Positions 8,473-16,897 of a stretch of 64,000 nt of DNA are shown here, one piece after another. Each line of letters starts with the position of its first letter. Positions within the stretch are counted from its first letter, which is position 1. The translations under genes and the position numbers were made by a program. Source of the stretch: Betaproteobacteria bacterium Ga0077532 (GTDB lineage: Bacteria > Pseudomonadota > Gammaproteobacteria > Burkholderiales > Ga0077523); NCBI GenBank assembly GCA_001464895.1, contig LNEE01000062.1:314333-378332 (forward strand), read 5' to 3'. The notes under the pieces are model-generated. The model was not told where the DNA came from, made no database searches, and saw only the letters and a program-made list of their open reading frames with translations.

Positions 8473-9231
8473 TCAGCCGCGGCCCACGAACGGCATCTTG
8501 GTGGCCATGATGGTCATGAACTGGACGTTGGTCTCCAGCGGCAGTTGCGCCATGTGCAGCACGGCGTCGGCGACGTGCTGGACGTCCATCAGCGGTTCGA
8601 CCGCCATCTCGCCGTTCGCCTGGATGATGCCCTTCGCCATCCGCGCGGCCATCTCGGTGGCGGCGTTGCCGATGTCGATCTGGCTGCAGGCGATGTTGTA
8701 CTTGCGGCCGTCGAGCGAGGTGGACTTCGTGAGGCCCGTGATCGCGTGCTTCGTCGCGGTGTAGGGCACGGAGTTCGGCCGCGGGGCGTGGGCCGAGATC
8801 GACCCGTTGTTGATGATGCGGCCGCCCATCGGCGTCTGCGCCTTCATGATGCGGATGGCGGCCTGTGTGCAGAGGAAGGGACCGGTCAGGTTGATGTCGA
8901 CGACGTTCTTCCACTGCTCGAACGTGAGGTCCTCCATCGGGATGCCGGGGGCGCTGACACCGGCATTGTTGAAGACCACGTCGAGGCGGCCCCACGTGGC
9001 CTTCACCTTCTCGAAGAGTGCGTTCACGGAGTCAGGATTGCCGACGTCGGTGGACACCGCGAGCGACTGGTCTGCGGGCATGCCGGCTTCCGCGATGGCC
9101 TGCTGCAGCGGTTCGATGCGGCGGCCCGCGAAGGCGACCCGGTAGCCGTTCTTCAGCAGCGTCACCGCCGAGGCCTTGCCGATGCCGGTGCCGGCTCCCG
9201 TGACGATCGCGACCTTCCCGTTCGTTGTCAT
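8473..9231 (-). CDS. short-chain dehydrogenase/reductase
   Basis: A 252-residue classical SDR. The Rossmann glycine motif TGAGTGIG is at residues 11-18, NNAG at 88-91, and the catalytic set is Asn114, Ser144, Tyr157 and Lys161 (YTATK). It therefore should be an active NAD(P)-dependent oxidoreductase; the substrate is not predictable. The ATG at 9231 has GGAG about 4 bases upstream. The reading frame extends to 9822 on this strand, but the extension lacks homology features and runs through the neighbouring PDZ gene, so I exclude it. Confidence 0.88.
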   Translation of the reverse strand: MTTNGKVAIVTGAGTGIGKASAVTLLKNGYRVAFAGRRIEPLQQAIAEAGMPADQSLAVSTDVGNPDSVNALFEKVKATWGRLDVVFNNAGVSAPGIPMEDLTFEQWKNVVDINLTGPFLCTQAAIRIMKAQTPMGGRIINNGSISAHAPRPNSVPYTATKHAITGLTKSTSLDGRKYNIACSQIDIGNAATEMAARMAKGIIQANGEMAVEPLMDVQHVADAVLHMAQLPLETNVQFMTIMATKMPFVGRG

Positions 9232-9359
9232 GACTCTCCACCCCCCAAGGCGTTTGCGTGTGGCGGCCGGCGCGTTGCCTGCCGTGGAAAGTCGCCGAGT
9301 GTAACGGCAGTGACCCTGGCGCGCGACGCGTCGCGCAGTGCGTCGGGGCCGGTTGCCGC

Positions 9360-10334
9360 TCAGTGCAGCAGCGGCTTCTTCAGCATGTCGGCGCGGTCCC
9401 CGGAGGTCACGGACACGTGCACCACCGTGCCGTCGCGCGCCAGCGTGAACGGCACCACGACCCCGGCCGCCCCGAGCGACCACACGCGCCGCAGGAGCGT
9501 GGCGAGGCCGTTCACGCGGTCGCCGGCGACTTCGAGCACGAGATCGCCCTGACGCACGCCGGCTTTCGCGGCCGGCCCGCCCGCGGCGATGCCTGCAACC
9601 ACGAGCTGTCCGTCGGATTCGGTCGTGTACATGCCGAGCCAGGGGCGCACCGGACCGCGCGGGCGACCGAAGCGGACCATGTCGTCGAGGATCGGGGCCA
9701 GCAGGTCCACCGGCACGAACATGTTGCCCTGGGTGCTGCGCCCGTCGGCGGACTCTTGCACGAGCAGCGACCCGATGCCGATCAGCGCGCCTTCCGCGTT
9801 CAGCAGTCCGGTGCCGCCCCACTGTGGATGCGCCGGCGAGGTGTAGAGCGCGTAGTCGAGCAGGTACTCCCAGTAGCCGGCGAACTCGCGGCGGCCGGAG
9901 AGCTTCGCCTGCAGCGTGTGATTGCGACCCCCGTGACCCAGCACGACGACCTCGTCGTCGATGCGCGTGTGGTCCGGATTGCCGAAGCGCAGCGCCGGGG
10001 ACTCCAGCTTGCCGAGCGCCTGCACGAGCCCGAAGCCCGTCGCGAAGTCGTAGGCGAGCGGATAGCCCTCGATGGCGCGATCCCCGTGATCGGTGATCCA
10101 GACCGTCTGCGCCTCGGTGATGAGATAGCCGATCGTGAGGATGAGACCGTCCTCGCGGATCACCATGCCGTTGCCGATGCGCTCGGTGCCGAGGATCGAG
10201 GCGGTGAAGGCGTCCTCGGGGATCTCGGTGCGCAGCATGACGGCCGACTGCAACGCGCGCCCGAGGTCGAAGTGCAGGGCGTCGGGATCGGGCTGGAGAT
10301 TCTCGGGAAAGGCCCAGTGGGTCGGTTCCGCCAT
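9360..10334 (-). CDS. degenerate S1C protease-like PDZ protein
   Basis: A 324-residue protein with the layout of an HtrA/DegP-type protein: a trypsin-like domain (about residues 20-210) and a C-terminal PDZ domain ([22 protein letters not shown]). All three catalytic positions look lost. The usual TNxHVV is TIGYLIT, the DLALL segment is TGFGLVQ, and GNSGGP is WGGTGLL. It is probably a non-catalytic binding or scaffold protein. No clear signal peptide is seen. The ATG at 10334 begins the plausible domain; an upstream in-frame start (to 10397) is possible and the Shine-Dalgarno evidence is weak. Confidence 0.7.
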   Translation of the reverse strand: MAEPTHWAFPENLQPDPDALHFDLGRALQSAVMLRTEIPEDAFTASILGTERIGNGMVIREDGLILTIGYLITEAQTVWITDHGDRAIEGYPLAYDFATGFGLVQALGKLESPALRFGNPDHTRIDDEVVVLGHGGRNHTLQAKLSGRREFAGYWEYLLDYALYTSPAHPQWGGTGLLNAEGALIGIGSLLVQESADGRSTQGNMFVPVDLLAPILDDMVRFGRPRGPVRPWLGMYTTESDGQLVVAGIAAGGPAAKAGVRQGDLVLEVAGDRVNGLATLLRRVWSLGAAGVVVPFTLARDGTVVHVSVTSGDRADMLKKPLLH

Positions 10335-10494
10335 GGGTGGGGCATCCTCAATGTGACTGCCGGTGGGCGGCTGATGACCCGGGCCGCCGCGGTGCATGCG
10401 CGGTGGGCACGAGAGCCTCCGGCGATGTTACGCGATGGTGGTCCGCGCGGGGATCTTGCTGCGACAATCGGACGTCCGTTTCCCGGAGTCGTTC

Positions 10495-10917
10495 ATGGCC
10501 GCGCTGCATCCCTTCCACCTCGCCTTTCCCGTCACTTCGCTCGCGTCCGCGCGGAGCTTCTACGGCGGCCTGCTCGGATGCCCCGAGGGTCGCGCGTCGG
10601 ACGAGTGGATCGACTTCGATCTCTACGGGCACCAGATCGTCGCGCACCTCGCACCCGGCGAGGCGGGCCACCGGCAGAGCAATGCGGTGGACGGCGACAA
10701 CGTGCCGGTGCGGCATTTCGGCGTCGTGCTCTCCATGCCGGAGTGGGACGCCCTCGCCGACAAGCTGCGCGCGGCCGGTGTCTCGTTCGTCATCGAACCG
10801 CACATCCGGTTCAAGGGCCAGGTGGGCGAGCAGGCGACCATGTTCTTCCTGGACCCGTGCGGCAACGCCCTCGAGTTCAAGGCGTTCGCCGACCCGTCCC
10901 GGCTCTTCGCGAAGTAG
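10495..10917 (+). CDS. VOC (glyoxalase/bleomycin-resistance) family protein
   Basis: A 140-residue vicinal-oxygen-chelate protein. The first beta-alpha-beta unit has HPFHLAFPV and [11 protein letters not shown]; the second has HFGVVL, then [15 protein letters not shown] near the end. The putative metal ligands are His8, a His in RHFGV and Glu in ALEF. Members range from glyoxalase I to dioxygenases; the substrate is unknown. The ATG at 10495 has GGAG 7 bases upstream. The gene is divergent from the PDZ gene, and 4 bases separate its stop from the aldo/keto reductase start, so the two form an operon. Confidence 0.85.
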   Translation: MAALHPFHLAFPVTSLASARSFYGGLLGCPEGRASDEWIDFDLYGHQIVAHLAPGEAGHRQSNAVDGDNVPVRHFGVVLSMPEWDALADKLRAAGVSFVIEPHIRFKGQVGEQATMFFLDPCGNALEFKAFADPSRLFAK

Positions 10918-10921
10918 CGCG

Positions 10922-11785
10922 ATGGCTGCCATGCCGCTGGTGACCTTGCCCGACGGCGCCCGGGTTCCCGCCCTGGGTCTCGGCACGTGGCGCATGGGCG
11001 AGCAGGCGCGGACCCGTCGGCACGAGGTGGACGCCGTCCGCCTCGCACTCGAGCTGGGCTGCCGCCTGATTGACACCGCCGAGATGTACGGTGAGGGCGG
11101 CGCGGAGGAGGTCGTCGGTGAGGCATTGGCAGGCGCGATCGCCGACGGCGTCGTGACGCGCGACGAGGTGTTCGTGGTCACGAAGGTCTACCCCCACAAC
11201 GCCAGCCGGAAGGGCGTCGCCGAGGCGTGCGCGCGCAGCCTGTCGCGCCTGCGCCTCGACCAGGTGGATCTCTATCTGCTGCATTGGCCGGGGTCCCACC
11301 CGATCGCCGAGACCATCGGCGGGTTCGCGGCGCTCGTGGCGTCGGGCCGTATCCGGCGCTGGGGGGTGAGCAATTTCGACGCGAAGGGCATGGCGCGGAT
11401 TTGGCGCACCCCGGGAGGCGACGGCTGCGCGGTGAACCAGGTGTACTACTCGGCGAGTCAGCGGGGCATCGAGCACGACCTGCTGCCGTGGCAGCGGGAG
11501 CACGCCCTCCCGACCATGGCGTACTGCCCCATCGACCAGGGCACCCTCGCCGCCGATCCCGTGTTCGAAACGATCGGCGCCCGCCACGGCGTATCGGCTG
11601 CCCAGGCTGCGCTTGCCTGGGTGATGCGCGAGCCGGACGTCATCGCGATCCCGAAGGCGGTGAGCGCGCCCCACCTGCGCGACAACTTCGCGGCGGCCGG
11701 GCTGCGGCTCACGGCGCGGGATCTCGCCGACGTCGACGCTGCGTTCCCGCCGCCGGATGGTCCGGAGCCGTTGGCGATGGTGTGA
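10922..11785 (+). CDS. aldo/keto reductase
   Basis: A 287-residue NAD(P)H-dependent aldo/keto reductase of the diketogulonate-reductase type. The catalytic tetrad is visible: Asp51 (LIDTAEMY), Tyr56, Lys88 (VVTKVYP) and His121 (LLHWPG). GVSNFD and the cofactor-side segment AIPKA are also present. It likely reduces carbonyl compounds or takes part in sugar-acid metabolism. It follows the VOC gene by 4 bases, which suggests joint handling of a reactive carbonyl, though this is only inference. Confidence 0.88.
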   Translation: MAAMPLVTLPDGARVPALGLGTWRMGEQARTRRHEVDAVRLALELGCRLIDTAEMYGEGGAEEVVGEALAGAIADGVVTRDEVFVVTKVYPHNASRKGVAEACARSLSRLRLDQVDLYLLHWPGSHPIAETIGGFAALVASGRIRRWGVSNFDAKGMARIWRTPGGDGCAVNQVYYSASQRGIEHDLLPWQREHALPTMAYCPIDQGTLAADPVFETIGARHGVSAAQAALAWVMREPDVIAIPKAVSAPHLRDNFAAAGLRLTARDLADVDAAFPPPDGPEPLAMV

Positions 11786-11833
11786 GGGGGGCAGCGCCGC
11801 GAAAGGTGGGCCTGAAGGAGCGGTCCATGGCCT

Positions 11834-11924
11834 TGTAGGAGCGTGCCATGCCCGCGAGAGCGATCGTTCCGGTCGATGCGCTTCCTTGCATTCACCGCTT
11901 TCGGGGCCGTGGGCCCCTCCTACA
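11834..11924. repeat. long imperfect palindrome, copy 1
   Basis: A 91-base inverted repeat. It begins TGTAGGAGCGTGCCATG and ends GGGCCCCTCCTACA, with paired inner arms (GCGAGAGCG and CGCTTTCG). It is the degraded sister of the element at 11969-12059. Such TGTAGGAGC...GCTCCTACA elements are dispersed intergenic palindromes in several proteobacteria. The 324-base gap 11786-12109 holds these two copies and nothing coding. Confidence 0.75.
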
Positions 11925-11968
11925 GGGGCTGTGGTGCACCACCCACTGCGGGAATGGGGCACGCTTTC

Positions 11969-12059
11969 TGTAGGAGCGGCCCATGGCCGCGAAAGCGTTC
12001 GTTCCGGTCGAAGCGCTTCCTAGCACGTACCGCTTTCGCGGCCATGGGCCGCTCCTACA
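11969..12059. repeat. long near-perfect palindrome, copy 2
   Basis: A 91-base element whose arms TGTAGGAGCGGCCCATGGCC and GGCCATGGGCCGCTCCTACA are perfect inverted repeats, extended inward by GCGAAAGCG/CGCTTTCGC. It can form a hairpin with about 29 paired bases and a loop of some 33 bases. It lies between convergent genes, where it may also stop transcription from both sides. Confidence 0.8.
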
Positions 12060-12109
12060 GGAGACCGTCGCTGCGATCGTGGGCGGTGAATGCGTCGCCC
12101 CGAACGCGT

Positions 12110-12763
12110 CTACCCTCGCAACCGCGCCGCCAATCGTGACAACCGCGCATCGGCCATCCCCATCTTCTCAAGGCTCTCCGCCGTTTCCACGAGGTAATCC
12201 CGGCACGGTCCGTAGTGGCCGTGGGCGCGCTGTGCCACTTCGATGATCTTGTCGTCGTCGAGGCGGCCTGCGTAGGTCGGTTTGTCGCGGTTGACCACGA
12301 ACGCGACCGCGCTCACCGGCCCGTCCGCCGTGTGGGCGCGCATCCAACGCGGTGCGTACGTCCCGGCGATCATCTCGCGGCGCCACAGCAGTTCGATGTC
12401 CTCGGCGGCGGTCGCGGGGTCCAGCCGGCAGGCGATGCCTTCACAGGCGCCGCCGCGGTCGAGCGCGAGCACGAGACCGGGGTCTGCCGGGGTGCCGCGA
12501 TTGATCATCGACCACAGGTAGAACCCGCGATGCCAGCCGTGCACGCGCGCGGGGCGGCGTTCGGCGAACTGCATGAGCGGGCTCCACATGAGCGAGCCGT
12601 ACGCGAAGATCCACACGGGTGCGTCGGCTGGATGGTCGGCGAAGGTGCGGTGCCGTGACGCCTCCAGCTCCGCGTCGGACACCAGGAGATGTCCAAGTCC
12701 GGCCTCGCGCACCGCGCGGCGGACGCCGTCCTCCTTGAGCTTGTTGCGATCGACGGTGGACAT
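12110..12763 (-). CDS. chaC: ChaC-like gamma-glutamylcyclotransferase
   Basis: A 217-residue protein of the ChaC family, which degrades glutathione to 5-oxoproline and Cys-Gly. The substrate-binding YGSL motif is at 55-58 (FAYGSLMW). A WHRGFYLWS segment follows, and the ACEGIACRL stretch carries the presumed catalytic Glu (about 117). The ending CRDYLVETAESLEKMG is typical. The start is uncertain: ATG at 12763 (used here) or an in-frame GTG at 12787; neither has a strong Shine-Dalgarno site. The gene is divergent from the MFS gene. Confidence 0.85.
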   Translation of the reverse strand: MSTVDRNKLKEDGVRRAVREAGLGHLLVSDAELEASRHRTFADHPADAPVWIFAYGSLMWSPLMQFAERRPARVHGWHRGFYLWSMINRGTPADPGLVLALDRGGACEGIACRLDPATAAEDIELLWRREMIAGTYAPRWMRAHTADGPVSAVAFVVNRDKPTYAGRLDDDKIIEVAQRAHGHYGPCRDYLVETAESLEKMGMADARLSRLAARLRG

Positions 12764-12838
12764 CGGAATCTGCGGCGATGGAGACACCCGTATCTTCGCA
12801 CTGTCGGGTTAAGCTCGCGTCCCCGACGGAGACACTCG

Positions 12839-14074
12839 ATGACGACAATGAAGGCAGAAGGCGACGCCGCACTCGCCGATTCCGCCTACGCGTGGCTGCG
12901 GCTGTGGCTCGCCGTGGCCATCTCGACGATCGGCGCGATTGGCATGTGGTGCGTGGTCGTGGCGTTGCCGGCCATCCAGGCCGACTTCGGCGTGGCGCGC
13001 GCAGACGCCTCCCTGCCGTACACGCTGACGATGGTGGGGTTCGGCTTCGGCGGCATCGCCATGGGCCGGCTCGCCGACCGCCACGGCGTGTTCCTCCCGC
13101 TCGTGCTCGGCACGGTGCTGCTTTCTCTCGGCTTCGCGCTCGCGAGTCTCGCGCCCACGCTGCCGGTCTTCGCCGTGGTGCAGGGGCTCCTGATCGGCGC
13201 CGGCAGTTCCGCCACCTTCAGCCCGCTCATCGCACACGTGTCGCTGTGGTTCGCCCGCCGTCGCGGCATTGCGGTGGCGATCGTGGCGAGCGGCAACTAT
13301 CTGGCCGGAACCATCTGGCCGCCGGTGGTGCAGCACTTCGTGGCCACCCATGGCTGGCGCAGCACGTATCTCTGGATCGCGGGCTTCTGCCTTCTCACGA
13401 TGCTGCCGCTCGCGTGGTCGCTCCGGACGCGGCACGTGCCCCCGGCCGCCGCGCCGCCTGTCGCATCCGGCAAGGCGCGCACCGGCAGCGTCGATCTCCC
13501 GCAGCGTACCGTGATGGCGCTGCTCCTCGTTGCCGGCTTCGCATGCTGCGTCGCCATGGCAATGCCTCAGGTGCACATCGTCGCGTACTGCGCCGACCTC
13601 GGATACGGCCCGGCCCGCGGCGCGCAGATGCTGTCGCTCATGCTGGCGTGCGGGGTGGTGAGCCGCATCGGCTTCGGCTGGATCTCCGACCGCATCGGCG
13701 GCCTGCGCACGCTCATGCTGGGGTCCGGGCTCCAGGGCCTCGCGCTGCTGCTGTTCCTGCCCTTCGACGGCCTGGTGTCGCTGTACCTGGTGTCGGCCCT
13801 CTTCGGCCTCTTCCAGGGCGGCATCGTGCCCTCGTACGCGATCATCATCCGCGAGGTCTTTCCCGCGTCCGAAGCTGGCGCGCGGGTCGGTGCGGTGATC
13901 ATGGTGACCCTGTTCGGCATGGCGCTCGGCGGCTGGATGTCGGGCGTGATCTTCGACTTCACCGGGTCGTACCACGCCGCCTTCATCCACGGCATCGCGT
14001 GGAATGCACTGAACCTCGCGATCGCGTACCGGCTTCTGCGCGGACGTCGCGTGCCTGCTGCGGCCGCGGCATGA
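12839..14074 (+). CDS. MFS transporter
   Basis: A 411-residue major facilitator protein with about 12 hydrophobic segments. It carries the cytoplasmic loop 2-3 signature GRLADRHGVFLP and a related loop 8-9 segment, GWISDRIGGLRT. It resembles the monocarboxylate/oxalate-type MFS group, so an organic anion is a reasonable but unproven substrate. The ATG at 12839 follows a GGAGAC at good spacing. The SMP-30 gene starts 67 bases downstream on the same strand, and the pair may import and hydrolyse a lactone or sugar acid. Confidence 0.85.
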   Translation: MTTMKAEGDAALADSAYAWLRLWLAVAISTIGAIGMWCVVVALPAIQADFGVARADASLPYTLTMVGFGFGGIAMGRLADRHGVFLPLVLGTVLLSLGFALASLAPTLPVFAVVQGLLIGAGSSATFSPLIAHVSLWFARRRGIAVAIVASGNYLAGTIWPPVVQHFVATHGWRSTYLWIAGFCLLTMLPLAWSLRTRHVPPAAAPPVASGKARTGSVDLPQRTVMALLLVAGFACCVAMAMPQVHIVAYCADLGYGPARGAQMLSLMLACGVVSRIGFGWISDRIGGLRTLMLGSGLQGLALLLFLPFDGLVSLYLVSALFGLFQGGIVPSYAIIIREVFPASEAGARVGAVIMVTLFGMALGGWMSGVIFDFTGSYHAAFIHGIAWNALNLAIAYRLLRGRRVPAAAAA

Positions 14075-14141
14075 CGCCATCCGCCGCACGCCGAAGTTCC
14101 TTGTTCCAATCCGCAGTCCTGCCGCGGGGAGGCGGCATGCC

Positions 14142-15077
14142 ATGACAACCAAGACGACGAAGCTGGGTGGCCGCGCGATCGCGACCGGACTTGCCTTTCC
14201 CGAGGGCCCCGTGGCCATGCCGGACGGCTCGGTGGTGCTGGTGGAGATCGCGCGCGGCACGCTCACACGCGTGCTGCCCGACGGCCGCACGGAGGTCATC
14301 GCGAAGACCGGCGGCGGCCCGAACGGCGCAGCGCTCGGCCCCGATGGCTGTTTCTATCTCTGCAACAACGGGGGTTTCGCATGGGGCCGCGAACCCGACG
14401 GACTGCTCCGACCGACCGGCCGGGCGGAGGACTACAGCGGTGGCCGTATCGAGCGCGTGAATCCGGCGGACGGCAAGGTCGAGGTGCTGTACACCGAGTG
14501 CGACGGCGTCACGCTGAAGGGCCCGAACGACCTCGTGCTGGACGGCCAAGGTGGCATCTGGTTCACGGACCTCGGCAAGGTCTACGGGCGGCAGATGGAC
14601 CGCGGTGCGATCTACTACGCGCGCACCGACGGCAGCCTGATCCGCGAAGTGGCGTTCCCGCTGATCACGCCGAACGGGATCGGTCTGTCGCCGGACGGCA
14701 GGACGCTCTACGTGGCCGAGACGGAGCCCGCCCGTCTGTGGAAGTTCGCCATCACCGGCGAGGGCACGGTGCATCGCGATCCGTGGCCGTCGCCCCACGG
14801 CGGCCAGCTCGTCGCGGGGCTGCCCGGCTACCAGCGCTTCGATTCCCTCGCGGTGGAGGAGGGCGGGAACATCTGCGTCGCGACGCTGATCCGCGGTGGC
14901 ATCAGCGTGATCACCCCGGCGGGCGATCTGCTGGAGTTCCACGAGGCGCCGGAGCCCTATTGCACGAACATCTGCTTCGGCGGCCCGGATCGGCGCAAGG
15001 CGTACATCACGCTGTCCGGGTTCGGAACGCTCGTGGAGGTGGACTGGCCGCGGGCGGGGTTGGCGCTGGCGGCGTAG
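14142..15077 (+). CDS. SMP-30/gluconolactonase family lactone hydrolase
   Basis: A 311-residue six-bladed beta-propeller of the SMP-30/gluconolaconase/LRE family, which opens sugar or other lactones in a metal-dependent way. The metal-site residues fit: Glu21 in FPEGPV, Asn near 131 in KGPNDLVLD, another Asn in TPNGIGLSPDG, and the Asp of SPDG near 187. The GGGPNGAALGPDG and IWFTDLG blade motifs are clear. GGGAGG lies 9 bases before the ATG. It follows the MFS gene and is followed by the tandem repeat array. Confidence 0.88.
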   Translation: MTTKTTKLGGRAIATGLAFPEGPVAMPDGSVVLVEIARGTLTRVLPDGRTEVIAKTGGGPNGAALGPDGCFYLCNNGGFAWGREPDGLLRPTGRAEDYSGGRIERVNPADGKVEVLYTECDGVTLKGPNDLVLDGQGGIWFTDLGKVYGRQMDRGAIYYARTDGSLIREVAFPLITPNGIGLSPDGRTLYVAETEPARLWKFAITGEGTVHRDPWPSPHGGQLVAGLPGYQRFDSLAVEEGGNICVATLIRGGISVITPAGDLLEFHEAPEPYCTNICFGGPDRRKAYITLSGFGTLVEVDWPRAGLALAA

Positions 15078-15112
15078 GGAAGCTGCGCGGGGCTTAGGAC
15101 GTTGGGCATGGT

Positions 15113-15730
15113 GTGGTGGGTCGAGCGGCGCGTGCCGCAGCGATGGCGTGGGCACATCGGCGAATCCAGGGACGCGGGCGTCGGGCGGAGCCCGACCCAC
15201 GGGGGTTGTTTTCAGCGCAGGGGCATCCAGTCGCGAAAGCCCTTCGTGGGTCGAGCATCGCTCGACGCTGCGAGGGCTTGGGTACAGCGACGAATCCTGG
15301 AACGCGGGCGTCGGGCGGAGCCCGACCCACGGGGGTTGTTTTCAGCGCAGGGGCATCCAATCGCGAAAGCCCTTCGTGGGTCGAGCATCGCTCGACGCTG
15401 CGAGGGCTTGGGTACATCGGCGAATCCAGGAACGCGGGCGTCGGGCAGAGCCCGACCCACGGGGGTTGCTTTCAGCGCAGGGGCATCCAGTCGCGATAGC
15501 CCTTCGTGGGTCGAGCAATAGCTCGACGCTGCGATGGCTTGGGCACATCGGCGGGTCCTGGAACGCAGGCGTCGGGCGGAGCCCGACCCACGGGGGTTGT
15601 TGTCAGCCCCAACGAATCCATTGGCGAGGTTGTTCGTGGGTCGAGCTGCGCTCGACGCGGCGATGGCTTGGGCACCGCGACGAATCCAGGGACGCGGGCG
15701 TCGGGCAGAGCCCGACCCACGGGGGTTGTT
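15113..15730. repeat. tandem array, ~130-bp unit with paired REP palindromes
   Basis: Five near-identical units; the GTCGGGC(G/A)GAGCCCGAC palindrome starts at about 15180, 15310, 15440, 15571 and 15700. Spacing is 130, 130, 131 and 129 bases. Each unit also has a second palindrome, GTGGGTCGAGC....GCTCGACGC (near 15247, 15377, 15507, 15637), facing the first; a degraded copy begins the array near 15117. Conserved spacer sequence (CAGCGCAGGGGCATCCA) links them in the first three units. The period is not a multiple of three, so the open frames across it are not coding. It fills the gap 15078-15734. Confidence 0.9.
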
Positions 15731-15734
15731 TCTC

Positions 15735-16688
15735 CTAGCCCCCGAATCCCACCCGCCCCGCCAGCGCCACTGCGAGGGGCGTGGTCACCGCCGAGAACGC
15801 GGTCGACAGCACGAGGCAGGTCGCGACCGGGCCCTGCAGCGTGTCGAACTGCTTCGACATCAGGTACACGTTCACGCCCGCCGCGAGGGACGCGAGGAGC
15901 ACGACCGCCTGCGTCTCCAGTGCCGGCAGGCCGAGCAGGCGGGCGAGGCCCCAGACGGCGAGGGGCTGGACCAGCAGCTTCAGGACGGTCATCGCGGCGC
16001 CGATGCGCCAGCCGGACCGGATGCCGTACTCCGACAGACCCATGCCCACGACGACGAGCGCGAGCGGTGCAGCGGCCTGACCCATCAGGCGCAGGGGCTC
16101 GTCGATCATGCCCGGCAGGTGCCAGCCCGTGAGTCCGAAGGCGGCGCCGGACAGGATCGCCGCCACGACCGGGGTCGTGAGCACGTTGCGCGCGGTCCGG
16201 ACGAAGCCGGCCACGGAGAACTCGCCGTGTCGCGCCCATTCCACCGAAACGGTCACGAGCGTCCAGAGCGTCAGCGAATTGAAGACGACGACGAGGGCCA
16301 CCGGTGGCAGCGCGGCGTCGCCGAGGATCACCTTTGCGAGTGGGATGCCGAGCAGTACGTTGTTCGAGAAGATGCCGCCCAGCCCGAAGATGGACTGCCC
16401 GACACCGTCCAGCCCGAACATCGACTTCGAGACCACGCGCCCCACCACGAACGTGACGAGGCAGCCGCCGAAGAAGGCGATGAGGAGCTTCGCATCGAAC
16501 GGTGGCAGGCGCGACGGATCGCTCATCAGTCGGAAGAGCAGCGAGGGGATGGCCACGGCGAAGACGAACGTGGCGAGGGCGTCGCTCACCGACTTCTTGA
16601 ACCGACCCGACCGGGACAGCGCGTAGCCGACCAGCACGAGGATGAAGTACGGCGCGGCGAGGTCGAGGTGATGCAGGAAACCGGACAT
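15735..16688 (-). CDS. AEC family (auxin efflux carrier-type) transporter
   Basis: A 317-residue membrane protein with about ten hydrophobic segments in two halves. Family features include AAPYFILVLVGYALSR near the N-terminus, FGLGGIFSNNVLLGIPL in the middle (the conserved NN.LLG.P motif), and APLALVVVGMGLS in the second half. In bacteria such proteins move malate, malonate or other organic acids. The ATG at 16688 is at the family start; the upstream extension lacks features. The gene ends 5 bases from the repeat array. Confidence 0.87.
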   Translation of the reverse strand: MSGFLHHLDLAAPYFILVLVGYALSRSGRFKKSVSDALATFVFAVAIPSLLFRLMSDPSRLPPFDAKLLIAFFGGCLVTFVVGRVVSKSMFGLDGVGQSIFGLGGIFSNNVLLGIPLAKVILGDAALPPVALVVVFNSLTLWTLVTVSVEWARHGEFSVAGFVRTARNVLTTPVVAAILSGAAFGLTGWHLPGMIDEPLRLMGQAAAPLALVVVGMGLSEYGIRSGWRIGAAMTVLKLLVQPLAVWGLARLLGLPALETQAVVLLASLAAGVNVYLMSKQFDTLQGPVATCLVLSTAFSAVTTPLAVALAGRVGFGG

Positions 16689-16774
16689 GGTGCGGGCGGT
16701 TGCGGCGGGGTGCCGGAGTATGGCGGGCTTCGCTGCGGGAATCGATGCTCGGCGGATCCCTCCCACCCGGGTTG

Positions 16775-16792
16775 ATGGGGGCGAGCCCCCAT
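16775..16792. repeat. short perfect hairpin ATGGGGGC-GA-GCCCCCAT
   Basis: An 8-bp stem with a 2-base loop in the divergent region between the AEC transporter and thiolase genes. Either a small REP-type element or a transcript hairpin. Function not evident. Confidence 0.4.
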
Positions 16793-16897
16793 GGAAGATG
16801 ACGGCGGGCCTGTGGCGCGGCGGCGACTCCCGTTACGATCCGCACTTCGCCGCGGCGCCCCTCGCGCCGGGCTCGTCACTCACCCGGGAACCGCCCC

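Noticed and set aside
8473..9822. 449-residue version of the SDR with an N-terminal extension
   Set aside because: The extension is antisense to the PDZ protein gene, and a good ribosome-binding site precedes the standard SDR start at 9231.
15113..15730. CRISPR array
   Set aside because: The whole 130-bp unit is repeated, including the spacers, and the palindromes are paired and facing. No cas genes are nearby.
15102..15738. Several overlapping open frames across the tandem repeats, looking like a repeat protein
   Set aside because: The unit is about 130 bases, not a multiple of three, so each copy shifts frame; stops are simply rare in this GC-rich DNA.
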